Below, piece after piece: positions 34,211 to 43,432 of a stretch of 64,000 nucleotides of DNA (position 1 is its first letter; each line of letters starts with the position of its first letter). The translations under genes were made by a program, and so were the position numbers. Location of the stretch: NCBI RefSeq assembly GCF_029227915.1, contig NC_079885.1, positions 17,001,001 to 17,065,000 on the forward strand. The letters run 5' to 3'. A model generated the notes under the pieces. The model saw only the letters and a list, made by a program, of their open reading frames with translations, was not told the origin of the DNA and searched no databases. The DNA is from Hydractinia symbiolongicarpus (lineage: Eukaryota; Cnidaria; Hydrozoa; Anthoathecata; Hydractiniidae).

Positions 34211-35308
34211 GAAGGACTCGGTGATGCTACCAAGGAAGGAAGTTTCGGCTGGGTCGGATGGATCTGGGGCGTCTTGAATGGCGTTCGTCTTACTGCTCAT
34301 GCAAACATTCGCGAAATGGTTAAGTTTTCCACAGTTATTACATTTCTTGCCTTGTGCTGGGCATTGCTCTCTTCCTTTTGGATGACGGTTGTGTCCACAT
34401 CCTCTGCATTTTCGATCTCCTTCCTGATAGTTTGGGCGATTGTTGCCTTGTGACTTCTGTCTTAAGTCACTACGTTTGTTGCGTTGGTAGTCGGATTTGA
34501 CGCCGCTTACATCTGATTGGGCGGGCAATGATGGTTTGAAGTGCTCCGTGGCTTGGGCGGTTGCTTCGAGTGTAAGGAGGCGGTCCGTCATTTGGGTAAG
34601 TGTCTCTATGGAAGTCATTTCACTTAAGATCTTTGTGCGATGGGAGGAGCTCAATAATCCTGCTATGACTTGCGACATAATCATATTTTCGGAATACGAT
34701 ATTTCACAGTTTTGGTCATCGCAGTCACATTTACGTGAAAAGTTGCAGAGCATCGCTTGAGATTTTAAACGGGAGATGAAGTGAGTGATCGTTTCGCTGT
34801 CACTTTGTCGCATGGAGATGAACTGTTGTCGATAAACTTCAGGGTGAATCGTTTTTACTGCAACCGATTTGATGTATGATAGCAGTTCCGCTTCGGTGGC
34901 TCTATCGAGGGCGTCTGGCCCAACAAAGTTGTAAAGCATTTCATTCACGTTGGAATCGCAGGTGGAGCGTAGTTCATTCCTGATATCCTGTATGTTTTGA
35001 AGGTGGGTCATTTGTTTGTATCGTCTCCACGCATCCGTGAAGATTATCCATTTATTGTCACTGCAATCCGCAGAAATCGTCGGTCGGTCCGGTTTCGAAC
35101 ATCGATTTCTTTCGTTGGTAGATGGAGGTGCAGGTGCTTGGTTGTTCAGAGCTACGGTAGGGAGGACTTGGGACATGAATTGGGTCCATTGTTCCTGCAT
35201 GACTTTCTGTTGCTTTTGCATTTCTAGCACCATGGCCAGAGCGGCGGTAGTTGCATCGGTGCCGGCAGGGGTCGGGGCGGTTGGGGCAGCGTCCTCAGGG
35301 TTCGACAT
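34208..35308 (-). CDS. gag: Gypsy gag polyprotein, ending at a leaky-type UGA
   Basis: The 366-codon frame starts MSNPEDAAPTAPTPAG and forms the particle capsid and nucleocapsid. Residues 80-240 hold the capsid-like helical region (WRRYKQMTHLQNIQDIRNE, ETITHFISRLKSQAM). Two zinc knuckles sit near the C-terminus: CRGCGHNRHPKGREQC, which is irregular, and CNNCGKLNHFANVC, a regular CCHC. The stop is UGA followed by CUA GAU; pol continues in the same frame. UGA-CUA is a known read-through context in other genes and viruses, so gag-pol is likely made this way rather than by frameshifting. Confidence 0.93.
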   Translation of the reverse strand: MSNPEDAAPTAPTPAGTDATTAALAMVLEMQKQQKVMQEQWTQFMSQVLPTVALNNQAPAPPSTNERNRCSKPDRPTISADCSDNKWIIFTDAWRRYKQMTHLQNIQDIRNELRSTCDSNVNEMLYNFVGPDALDRATEAELLSYIKSVAVKTIHPEVYRQQFISMRQSDSETITHFISRLKSQAMLCNFSRKCDCDDQNCEISYSENMIMSQVIAGLLSSSHRTKILSEMTSIETLTQMTDRLLTLEATAQATEHFKPSLPAQSDVSGVKSDYQRNKRSDLRQKSQGNNRPNYQEGDRKCRGCGHNRHPKGREQCPAQGKKCNNCGKLNHFANVCMSSKTNAIQDAPDPSDPAETSFLGSITESF

Positions 35309-35750
35309 TGCAATTTAAGGCGGAGTACGGCGATATAGCGGGAAATCTTTGAAGAGCAAATCGGCGTGTGACCACGATGGCGTAAACCCAAGATGGCGGT
35401 GTGACCAAGGAATAATAACAAGCGAGAGTGTTCGGAGCACTCACAAAACGACGAAAAGTGAATACAATTGCGATAACAAAGCGAATTAGTGAGTAAACAA
35501 TGTTCTGTAAAATGATGCAGCAAGTTCAAATATGTTTGATGTATGTGTAATCGTATAACTTCGAGTGAAATAACAAGTTTTCAGTGGTCTGTGAAAGTTT
35601 TTTTTTTTTTTTTGTTGAATGTTTGTATAACTTACGCAGTTCGAGTTCACGTTTGAACAAACGAATGATGGAGTCGAGACTTGGTTTGTTGAAGGAACAA
35701 GCGTCAAGGAATCGAAGGTTGTAGGTATGATTAAACTGCTCGCAGCGCCA

Positions 35751-35910
35751 TGTATAAGGATGAGATCAATAACTGAGACAATGTTGTGACTTGCTGATAT
35801 GCTATCATCTTGAATAATAATAAATGCTAGATCATAACGAGTAGAGTACCTAACATAAGATAAATCGTAACAAGTAGGGTTCCTAAGATATAACGGGTGA
35901 TATATATACA
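35751..35910 (-). repeat. Ty3/Gypsy LTR (5' LTR relative to the element)
   Basis: A 160-bp LTR identical to that at 30480-30639, starting TG and ending CA in its own orientation. The adjoining primer-binding site on the inner side begins TGG immediately after the LTR. Confidence 0.95.
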
Positions 35911-36343
35911 AAAATGAGCTTTGACGATAAAGAAATTTAATTTTGCCATTAATTTTGTTAATCACATGTAAGGCCATTGACTCACCAGACAGTGATTGGT
36001 CAAAGATGCAACCAAGATATTCAAATTTCGTATGCTGCTTGATTTCTACTCCATTGTAGGAAATATTAAGTTTTTCTGCTTTCTTAATTTTTCCCCTGGA
36101 GGCAAAAAGAATAGACTTAGTTTTATCTTCACCAAAGTGTATGCTGAGTTTGTTGTCCACAAACCAATCACATAAATTACTGAAGTCTGTATTAAGAGCA
36201 TTTTCCATCTCAGTTATGTCTTTGTGTTGAAATAAGAGACATGAATCATCTGCGTTGAGAAAAAGATTACATTGTACTAAAGCTTGTGGCATATCGTTTA
36301 CATAAAGTAATATATGGCTATGATACTTACTGAGTTTCAACAT
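35911..36343 (-). pseudogene. LINE reverse transcriptase fragment (5' part of the split LINE)
   Basis: The frame carries RT motif C and the thumb: LLYVNDMPQALVQCNLFL, NADDSCLLFQ (ADD retained, first residue N not Y), WFVDNKLSIHFGEDKTKS and FEYLGCIFDQSLSGESM. Upstream of KYHSHILLYVND the RT is missing (5' truncation). The end at 35911 abuts the Gypsy LTR, where KFLYRQSSF breaks off and resumes at 30479. Confidence 0.88.
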
Positions 36344-36344
36344 T

Positions 36345-37435
36345 TATCTATTAGACACCTGCATGCTAAATTTTTAGGTCCCATACCTTTCAGAGGCTTT
36401 AATATTGGCCATTACTCGAAACTACCCCTAAAATCTCTATGATATCCTTATAATGGGGAAAATATAATAACTCCTGTTAGGATTATCCTTAGAACTTGAA
36501 ACTTGCAGCACAACTTTGTTTCATCAAGAAGAATCATTTTGAATAATTTTCACACATGACTAATCCGATTTCCTGATTTTGTCGGATTTTACCCAAAAAT
36601 CAGAAAAAAAGGATTTTCTGGCAATTTTTGGCAATTTTTTATTCGATCCATGTAAAAACCGGAAGATATGTTAAAAAAAATTTTATTTAGCTTTCAGAAA
36701 CTTCAAACAGAATGTAAAAATTCGCTCTAGAACAAAAGTAATTATATTTTAAGCAGATAGTGGCATTTTTAACAATTTTCAAGCTTCTGATGACGTCACA
36801 GAAAATGTGCTGACGTAAGCAACAATTTATTGCCGCCATTTTGTTCCTTTTATGACGTACTATAAATGTGCCAAGTTTGATTCAATTTGAACAATCCTAT
36901 GGAAAGTTATTAAGGGGGGGGGGCGGAATCCAGCGTGCGTTACCACATAATAATAATATCAGGATTCATAAAAGGGTGTGCCTCACCGTAATGATAATAA
37001 GGGATAATAATATCAAGTAATAATAAGATACACAAGCCTCACACACGCATCTGTCCAAATGTTATATGGCTGACGTAGGAAGCCCGACATCCCCAAATTT
37101 CCCAAAAATTAGTGTGGGTATTGGAGGAAAAAGTCAGTCATTAAGAGTACCGGCTTATATGCGTCAACAACATAAATACATACAAAGGAGCCTAGATACA
37201 CGTAAAACTGTACAATAGCTAAAAAAAGCAAACAACAGTATATGGCCAAATAAACACAAAGTCATAATACTTGACATATATAAAATCCATATTACGACAC
37301 GAATTGTGTATGTAACCACAGGACCTAGTCTAGTAATTATAATACAATAAATAACAAAGATCACTCTGTAAATTTAAATGGATCGAATGTCCCACAACTT
37401 AGGCACGTCATTGAGGTTGGCCATTTTAGAACACC
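36345..37435. other. No gene seen
   Basis: AT-rich, with a G-run at about 36914-36924 and short AATAAT runs near 36945-37030. TGACGTCA occurs near 36792. The minus frame 37164-37364 is hydrophobic and motif-free, most likely chance. Confidence 0.5.
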
Positions 37436-37439
37436 ACTG

Positions 37440-38380
37440 TGTTAACACTTTATTTGGAAGATGGATTACGCTGATAACTGTCGCTGGACCATCTGCTTAA
37501 GAATGGCAGAGTCTGGAATGCCGCAAGATGCTGCGCCAGAGGCCCCACCAATCCTAAAGCTATGCGTATTGAGATCGGGCCCATTTACACTAATTTTTAC
37601 AAAGGCAGAAACTAACTTCCTAGTAACAAATTCACCGTTGGAGAGAACAAACCAAGGACCCTGATGAGTACCTCGGTACGCAAGAAATTGCAAGAAAGCT
37701 TTGACAGGACACAAATCACCCTTAATCCTCCCAAACCTAATTTGAAATGTTTTCCTAAAGAGATCTGTTTTAGAACTTTTGATAGTCATGTAAAGAGTAT
37801 TGTTGCAAGGTGAGAAGCTAAACTTTGATGGGGACAAGTGAATATTGCGATCAAAATTGGTTTTGGAAGGGCAAACATATTCTGAAACTCTTAACAGACC
37901 AAAGAAGGCAAACAAAATAAGGCATCTCCACATAGCTTTGTCACAAAATGAAAAACATAAATTGTTGATAAATCTTAGCATATCGTGTAGGTGGGAGGGC
38001 GTGATTGGCAGTCTCTGGCGGCTTACAACATTCTCAGTTCGCCGAATACCCCTCATTACGTAGTACAATTTTCCCATGTCAGATATCTTTTCGGAAAATC
38101 CAGATTAGACTTTGGTACTGTATCCCGCAAAAGTACACCTTAATAGTAGCATATTTGACCCGCGTTGACATAAAAGTGACATAGAAGGTGGGATTCAATG
38201 AGCGGAAACATCCGGATAGAGGCGTGGTGGCAAAACATTCTGTAGGATGAGAGTCCAGAACGGTAGGTAAGTCGGGTGTTTGGCGATAAAGCAGCATCGA
38301 AGAGGTAATTCATTGTCACACTAAGCATTCGGAGATTGACGAGGGGATAGGAGTAGGAAGCTCTTCGGTGTATAGGCACT
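37440..38380 (-). pseudogene. Tyrosine recombinase pseudogene (Crypton- or DIRS-like)
   Basis: Tyrosine recombinases move circular or linear DNA by breaking and rejoining strands through a tyrosine. The catalytic domain lies in the frame 38077-37466: first arginine in FFGLLRVSEYVCP, lysine in MTIKSSKTDLFRK, and H-x-x-R in LNTHSFRIGGASGAA. A one-base loss near 37492 hides the end, which in the next frame reads RWSSDSYQR and carries the nucleophile tyrosine. The N-terminal SAM-like region (NTRLTYRSGLSSYRMFC) lies in frames 38379-38140 and 38297-38079. No RT is adjacent, favouring Crypton over DIRS, but truncation could hide it. Confidence 0.85.
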
Positions 38381-38829
38381 GAGCTTTAATCTCCAACAAC
38401 CTCAGTTCTTTATGGCTAAAATTGGACTGACCCATGTGTCACGTATTTATTGACTTGTATTATTAAGCGAGGCAAAACAGATGCATGTTGACCTGGGGCA
38501 ACTGAGACCATGCTCTAAGCATATATAATCCAACATGCTACCTATTAACTGAATCAGAAGTGCCTTATTCTTAACCTTAGTTGAGGTACAGTACTAGGTC
38601 AGAGCCAGAGTGGTATCTATCATTATACAGGACAGCTAGAAGGTATACTGAAGTCACCAAAATAAACATGAGCTAAATATTCATTTAGCTCCATTTAGAA
38701 AAAAATGGTCCTGTAAAACCTCTTATTTTAGATTCATCGAGTGATGAAGAATTTTAAAAAAGCTTTTTATCACGAATGAATTAATGAAATGGAACATGAT
38801 GCAGTGAGATTAAAAATGAGAATTTTGAA

Positions 38830-39440
38830 GACGATGAAAACACAAACGCTGTAGGGGTAGAGGAAATCATTGCCAAAAAATTGTGATGTACATGTGGACT
38901 GTTCGGAAAATGACGAAGTACGAATCATAAGCAAAAAGGGTCCTACGGAAGGACCGAAAAGAACCCAGAGGAAACTTTGTTTTTCACCTGAGGAGAAAGA
39001 CGTCATATTGGTTAACAAAATGCTCACCGATGAATCCATCAACATGGCACAAAATCTACTGCGTAAACAGCTCCCAATATTTGATAGACTCCATGATACA
39101 ACGCTTGCGCTGGCTAACGGCTTTGAAAAAATCAAAACATACATATCTAGAAAGTGAAAAAAAGCTGTGGGAACGAGATTGGCACACAGGATCCCTGCAC
39201 TGGATATGCATAGCTAATGTGAAACACCCTCGTGAAACAAACAGCGTGTGTATCTCTATGATAGTCTAAATTCGAGTACATTTTATGCCTTTGTAGCTTT
39301 CCAAATGGCGGACATGGGCAAGGAGAATGTTTTAAATGTTGAGATCAAACAGGTGCAGCGGCAGCTCAATTACGATGGTGGACAAAAACTTTTCCGCAAA
39401 ATAAAATTGCTGAATGATTGTTTTAGCTGTGTAGGATAAC
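38830..39440 (+). pseudogene. Ulp1-like (C48) cysteine protease pseudogene
   Basis: Ulp1-type proteases cut SUMO or similar tails and often ride on animal transposons. Fragments in three frames read VILVNKMLTDESINMAQNLL, HTGSLHWICIANVKHP (catalytic His region), YLYDSLNSSTFYAFVAF (catalytic Asp region) and QVQRQLNYDGGQ. The catalytic cysteine (expected in a DCG motif just after the last segment) is lost. Frames change near 39130-39160 and 39240. It starts about 490 bp right of the recombinase pseudogene on the opposite strand and could have belonged to the same element. Confidence 0.7.
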
Positions 39441-40049
39441 AACAGGGTGTTTACTGTCTGTTTATTTGAACTGAAGTTAGGATAGTTTTTCGGAAAGGGG
39501 TATTATGTTGATGAGTGCCACAGTATATTTGTACTCAGCCTAGTGTTAACGACAAGCTATTACCTGTGTTTCTATTTAACAGAAGTTGCGCTAAAGTTTT
39601 TTTGAAAGGGTTTATTTACCTAATGGCTCACTGCAGATTAAAGTACATATATATATTATATATATTTTAAGTTTCATGGGAAACATTTTGTAAAAAGTAT
39701 AAAAGGTTTGCTGACTGTTTTCCCTATGACATGGCACAATATGTAAATTGTGTTTTTATTCCAGCTAAAGTTGAAGGAAAGATATTTTCTGAAAAACATA
39801 TTACACCCAAAACACTGCTGTGTGTTTCAGTCAATTTACGATATACTGCATACCTGTGCTAAAGCCCTCCACCTGAATGTGTAGTACAGTTTACAATTTG
39901 TATTAATTGTTTCACCTAGCGTTTTATGCCAGGTAACACAGTTACTTATGGCTTAACCAGAATTTCTCAAAATGTTACTTAACTGCTGTGTGCTGTAAAT
40001 TCCTAAGTGTATGTAATATTCATTTGTAAAATTTCGTATATATATTTAT
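39441..40049. other. No gene seen; TA microsatellite at about 39644-39668
   Basis: Non-coding AT-rich sequence. It contains a short TATATA tract at about 39644-39668 and no recognisable reading frame. Confidence 0.5.
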
Positions 40050-40118
40050 GCCCTGCTGGTCTAATGGCTATGACACTCATGCAAATGAGAGAGCCAGGTT
40101 CAAATCCTGGACAGGGCT
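40050..40118 (+). ncRNA. tRNA-like sequence (tRNA pseudogene or SINE head)
   Basis: The acceptor arms GCCCTGC and ACAGGGC pair with one mismatch. The T-arm CCAGG/CCTGG is perfect around TTCAAAT. Internal Pol III boxes are present: A box TGGTCTAATGG and B box GGTTCAAATCC. The anticodon arm is irregular: CTCAT/ATGAG closes on a 4-base loop, and no alternative gives a clean 7-base loop. So it is not a normal tRNA; a tRNA-derived SINE or pseudogene is likelier. Confidence 0.6.
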
Positions 40119-40166
40119 AGGAAAAACATAATTATCTTCCACCTACAACAACCAGGTATTCATAAG

Positions 40167-40218
40167 TAATATCCTCAATATAGCTATATATACTGTATAT
40201 GATATATTGAGGATATTA
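40167..40218. repeat. 16-bp inverted repeat
   Basis: TAATATCCTCAATATA (40167-40182) and its exact complement (40203-40218) flank a 20-base AT-rich loop. It is 50 bp after the tRNA-like sequence. Confidence 0.85.
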
Positions 40219-40439
40219 GGATCTTTTTGTTTATAGAGCAAAAAAATGCCATTTTTGACATTTCTGTACCTTGACTTTTTAATGTTGTAAGATTCAGTAA
40301 AAACACATACTCTCAAATTCATTTGAAGCAAGTTGACCTTTAATCTCAAATTTAACAAAACAAGATTTTTTTGGCATTATGATCAATTATTGTTTAAATT
40401 CTCGTATTGGCACATAATTCTGCTAAGATGATTCACTCT

Positions 40440-40790
40440 ATATTAACCTGATAATAAATTCAGGTATTGAATTTGAACTAATTTGTACTTCAATATTTTC
40501 CATACTCTTGGACTTACATATTGAGTATACGTAATCTTTGAGTTGCAGGGAAGAAGAGGTTCTATGGTGCCTGCCGTCCCCTTGCGTTGCCAGTGCCTTT
40601 GCCTACCCTCTCTATGCCTTTTCTGGTCCCTGCCTACTATTCCTTTGCCTGTGCCCCCCATGCCTTGCCTACCCCTGCCTTACTGATTCCACTTCCTGTT
40701 TCCTTGCCTGACTTTGCCGTGCCCTTTCCTTGCCTTGCTTAATGCCTTTGCCTAGGCAACCTCTCCGCAACACTTTCTATATTGATTGCG
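40440..40790 (-). repeat. Dispersed repeat with GGCAAGG minisatellite, copy 2
   Basis: An inverted copy of the repeat at 18686-19045: same ends (CAATATAGAAAGTGTTGCGG on the minus strand) and same internal order of GGCAAGG units and unique part (GAGTATGGAAAATATTGA). The minisatellite units vary more than the flanks. Confidence 0.85.
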
Positions 40791-40920
40791 AAATTTTGAA
40801 CCTACCAATGGACTCTTGTAACTAATGTTTTCCCGCTGGAACGTGCACTTAGGCATAATTAAGGCTCGTACTTGGTGTATGGGCCACATGCTGTATTGCA
40901 GTGACAAACCTTAACACCCC

Positions 40921-40971
40921 TATGGGGTTAGATAGCGGACAAATTCAATATGTCAAATTGATATGTCAATA
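40921..40971 (+). repeat. Left terminal inverted repeat of the IS3EU-like element
   Basis: First 43 bases are an exact inverted match to the right end at 46573-46615; after one mismatch the match extends a further 6 bases. The right TIR is at 46566-46615. Confidence 0.93.
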
Positions 40972-41503
40972 AGCATAGTTTGATCAATCAATTTGACATT
41001 GCGACTATCAAATTGAAGATTGATAACTATCAATTTGAAGATTGATATGTCAATTTGATAACCAGTTTGAAATAGTGACATTCAAATTGAAATATAGATA
41101 TTGAAATATCCAAGTTTTAGGTATTTTTCCGCCACTTAATATTCTTCGATTTGAAATACTTCAGTCCAAGGTGAACAACAATCGGTCTGGAAAATACAAT
41201 GCAATATTTTAAAGATTACTATGGTCAGTAAATTAATTATAATATTTGTAGTGTTTATACCTGTTTTACACTGTAAAAATATATTGCACGAATTTTTTTT
41301 AATTTTTTTCTATTCCTTAAAACTTTTTGAATTGTCTAAACTAAAGTTATATTTCTATTGTGAACTGTACTCCAAAACAACAACTAATTTTCAGGATTTT
41401 TTAGTATTATTGTAAATATAAGGTAAAGTTCAAGATTTTAATAATGTTCGTCAGTGTATACTTAGTATTATTGTCACGTTTCACGTGGTGTTCATACATC
41501 AAT

Positions 41504-42985
41504 ATGGCGAACACAGACCCTCGTGTTTCGCCTGCTGAAACCTTTCAGGTATATGTTTTGAGAAACATAGATTATTTTATACAAAACTTGAGTGATGCTA
41601 ATGCAGGCAAATCCACAAAAGAGTTGTTAGATTACACCGCATTTTGCATGGAAAAATTTATATCTGTTGCACTGCAAGGTAGTTTACTGGGATATACAGA
41701 CTTGTCGTTGATTGAGTTGGTGATATCAGCACTGGATAATGTCGAACAGTTTCTGGATGCATGTGATAATAATGATGACCATCTTCCGCCCAAAGTTTTC
41801 ACAGGATCTTCTGGAAGACCACCGTACGCAATTCGAAAAGCCTGGTTGGAACAATGCTTAGAATCAGGATTCAGACAGAAAGACATAGCCGCTATGTTGG
41901 TAGTCAGTGAAAAAACAATTTCCAGACGTATACAAGAATTCAAAATACGCCTTGAATTCCCGCGATTTTCTGAAATAACAGATGAAGCGCTACATATAAT
42001 TGTAACAGAGTTAGTGTCAAACTTTCCCAACGCAGGGATAAGAACAATGAAGGGTCATTTATTAGCTCGAAACATTAGGGTAACTTGGAGTCGCGTTCGT
42101 AATGCTCTTTGGTGTGTTGACCCACAAGGAATTGTCAATCGTTCGCTACATAGTCCAATTACCCAGCGCCGTATATACAGCGTACCTGGTTCATTAGCGC
42201 TATGGCACTTAGATGGAAACCACAAGTTAATTCGTTGGGGATTTATAGTTCATGGTTGCATAGACAGATATTCCAGGAAGATCGTGTTTTTGAAATGTCA
42301 TATAAACAACAAAGCAGAGAAAGTGCTTAACATATTCCGTGACGCTGTGCAATCATTCGGTCTTCCATCTAGAGTAAGAGGCGACCAAGGTGTGGAAAAC
42401 TATGATGTTGCAAGGTTCATGTTCTGGCACCCGGCGCGTGGACCCGGGCGCAGCAGTTATATTGCTGGAAAATCTTGCCACAATCAACGAATAGAAAGAT
42501 TGTGGAGAGATGTTTTTACCCTGTCACTGTCAAAATATTGTTGCGTTTTCTGGTATTTAGAAGACAGTAATTTGTTAGACATATCGAATGGTCTTCACTT
42601 GTACGTAGTAAAAATTGTGTTTGTACATCTGATAAATGTAGATTTACAAAGATTTAAGGATGGTTGGGATTGCCACCCAATTCGAACTGCTTCTAATCGC
42701 ACTCCAAATCAGCTATGGCTACTTGGTAAAATCGACTACCAACCAGGCAATGGGGATTTCGACGTAGATAACTCATACGGGGTTGATTTTGATGGACCTG
42801 TAACGTTACCAAGTGGAACTGGGGTGGAAATACCAGACATACAAGAGTTTCTTAATGAAGAAGAGAAGAACACCTTATTACGTGAAATTGACATTTATAA
42901 GAATTCAGACAGCTTTGGTGTTGATATCTATGTTGAAGTGCTAGCCTATGTTCAGACATTGATCAACCAAAGAGGACAAAGTTAA
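41504..42985 (+). CDS. Integrase-like DDE transposase of the IS3EU-like element
   Basis: The frame is open and intronless; an upstream in-frame ATG at 41444 would add 20 residues, but the ATG at 41504 ([15 protein letters not shown]) is the more likely start. A helix-turn-helix is visible at [20 protein letters not shown]. The rve-type catalytic triad is D in [14 protein letters not shown] in [13 protein letters not shown] and E in [12 protein letters not shown], with 36 residues between the last two. This is the recombinase that would cut and join the element's ends. It has no frameshifts or stops. The last 70 residues, after NQLWLLG, are acidic and less conserved-looking. Expression and activity are not shown. 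Confidence 0.9.
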   Translation: MANTDPRVSPAETFQVYVLRNIDYFIQNLSDANAGKSTKELLDYTAFCMEKFISVALQGSLLGYTDLSLIELVISALDNVEQFLDACDNNDDHLPPKVFTGSSGRPPYAIRKAWLEQCLESGFRQKDIAAMLVVSEKTISRRIQEFKIRLEFPRFSEITDEALHIIVTELVSNFPNAGIRTMKGHLLARNIRVTWSRVRNALWCVDPQGIVNRSLHSPITQRRIYSVPGSLALWHLDGNHKLIRWGFIVHGCIDRYSRKIVFLKCHINNKAEKVLNIFRDAVQSFGLPSRVRGDQGVENYDVARFMFWHPARGPGRSSYIAGKSCHNQRIERLWRDVFTLSLSKYCCVFWYLEDSNLLDISNGLHLYVVKIVFVHLINVDLQRFKDGWDCHPIRTASNRTPNQLWLLGKIDYQPGNGDFDVDNSYGVDFDGPVTLPSGTGVEIPDIQEFLNEEEKNTLLREIDIYKNSDSFGVDIYVEVLAYVQTLINQRGQS

Positions 42986-43432
42986 AAATTTCAATCTTCG
43001 TCACACGGAAAAAATATAAAAAAGACATTTGTTTCAAGCTTATAATGCATAACATAACGTAAAAAATTACCATTTCATAAAATATATATCCACCTACATG
43101 GAAATGATGTTATTTCTGCGCGTTAATAACTCTTTTGCTTCTAAGAACTCACAAGGAAACTGTATGCTCTTTTTAAATGTGATAAAACGCTGTCTTGATG
43201 ATTTTTTTAATAATTTCTCTCATTGAATGTTTATTTATGCAAAATTTCAAAAAGCAACATAAATTGTACCTGAAGGTAAGAAATTATTGTGGGAAGAACA
43301 TTCTGCAGCCTGAGTATACATGTAATTTGTGTAACAAGTTTTGTAGAAGAGGAACTTTAAAAGCAACTTTAGCAAAAATATAAAAGTCACTTCAAATAAC
43401 AAAACAGTCAGCAACTAAAACCAATGTCAAAT
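42986..43432. other. Intergenic gap between convergent transposase and HECT gene
   Basis: 447 bp of AT-rich sequence separates the two 3' ends. It should hold both polyadenylation signals. The short plus frame at 43195-43383 has four cysteines (CNLCNKFCRRG) but is probably chance. Confidence 0.5.

Larger units (their letters stand above)
30480..35910 (-). mobile_element. Intact Ty3/Gypsy LTR retrotransposon, very recent
   Basis: The 5,431-bp element has two identical 160-bp LTRs, a 5-bp target duplication AAAAT, a primer-binding site TGGCGCTGCGAGCAGTTT directly after the 5' LTR (35733-35750 on the plus map), a polypurine tract, and gag and pol frames without frameshifts. Identical LTRs mean insertion too recent for substitutions, so it may still be active. 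It lies inside an older LINE on the same strand. Confidence 0.95.
29660..36330 (-). mobile_element. 5'-truncated LINE split by a Ty3/Gypsy insertion
   Basis: On the minus strand the LINE runs from about 36330 to 35911, is interrupted by the Gypsy element (35910-30480), and resumes from 30479 to its tail. Reading across the insertion, RT sequence ending KIKFLYRQSSF is followed by the LINE C-terminal region, as expected for one element. The 3' end carries an AAGT microsatellite (about 29662-29683), typical of this kind of LINE. The left end of the RT at about 36330 is abrupt, so the copy is 5' truncated. Confidence 0.88.

Noticed and set aside
30879-34760. Many plus-strand open frames of 60-170 codons
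   Set aside because: All lie opposite the intact Gypsy gag-pol frame and are shadows of it.
43195-43383. Cysteine-rich short frame between the transposase and HECT genes
   Set aside because: Only 62 codons, lies in the shared 3' region, and the cysteine spacing does not fit a known finger.
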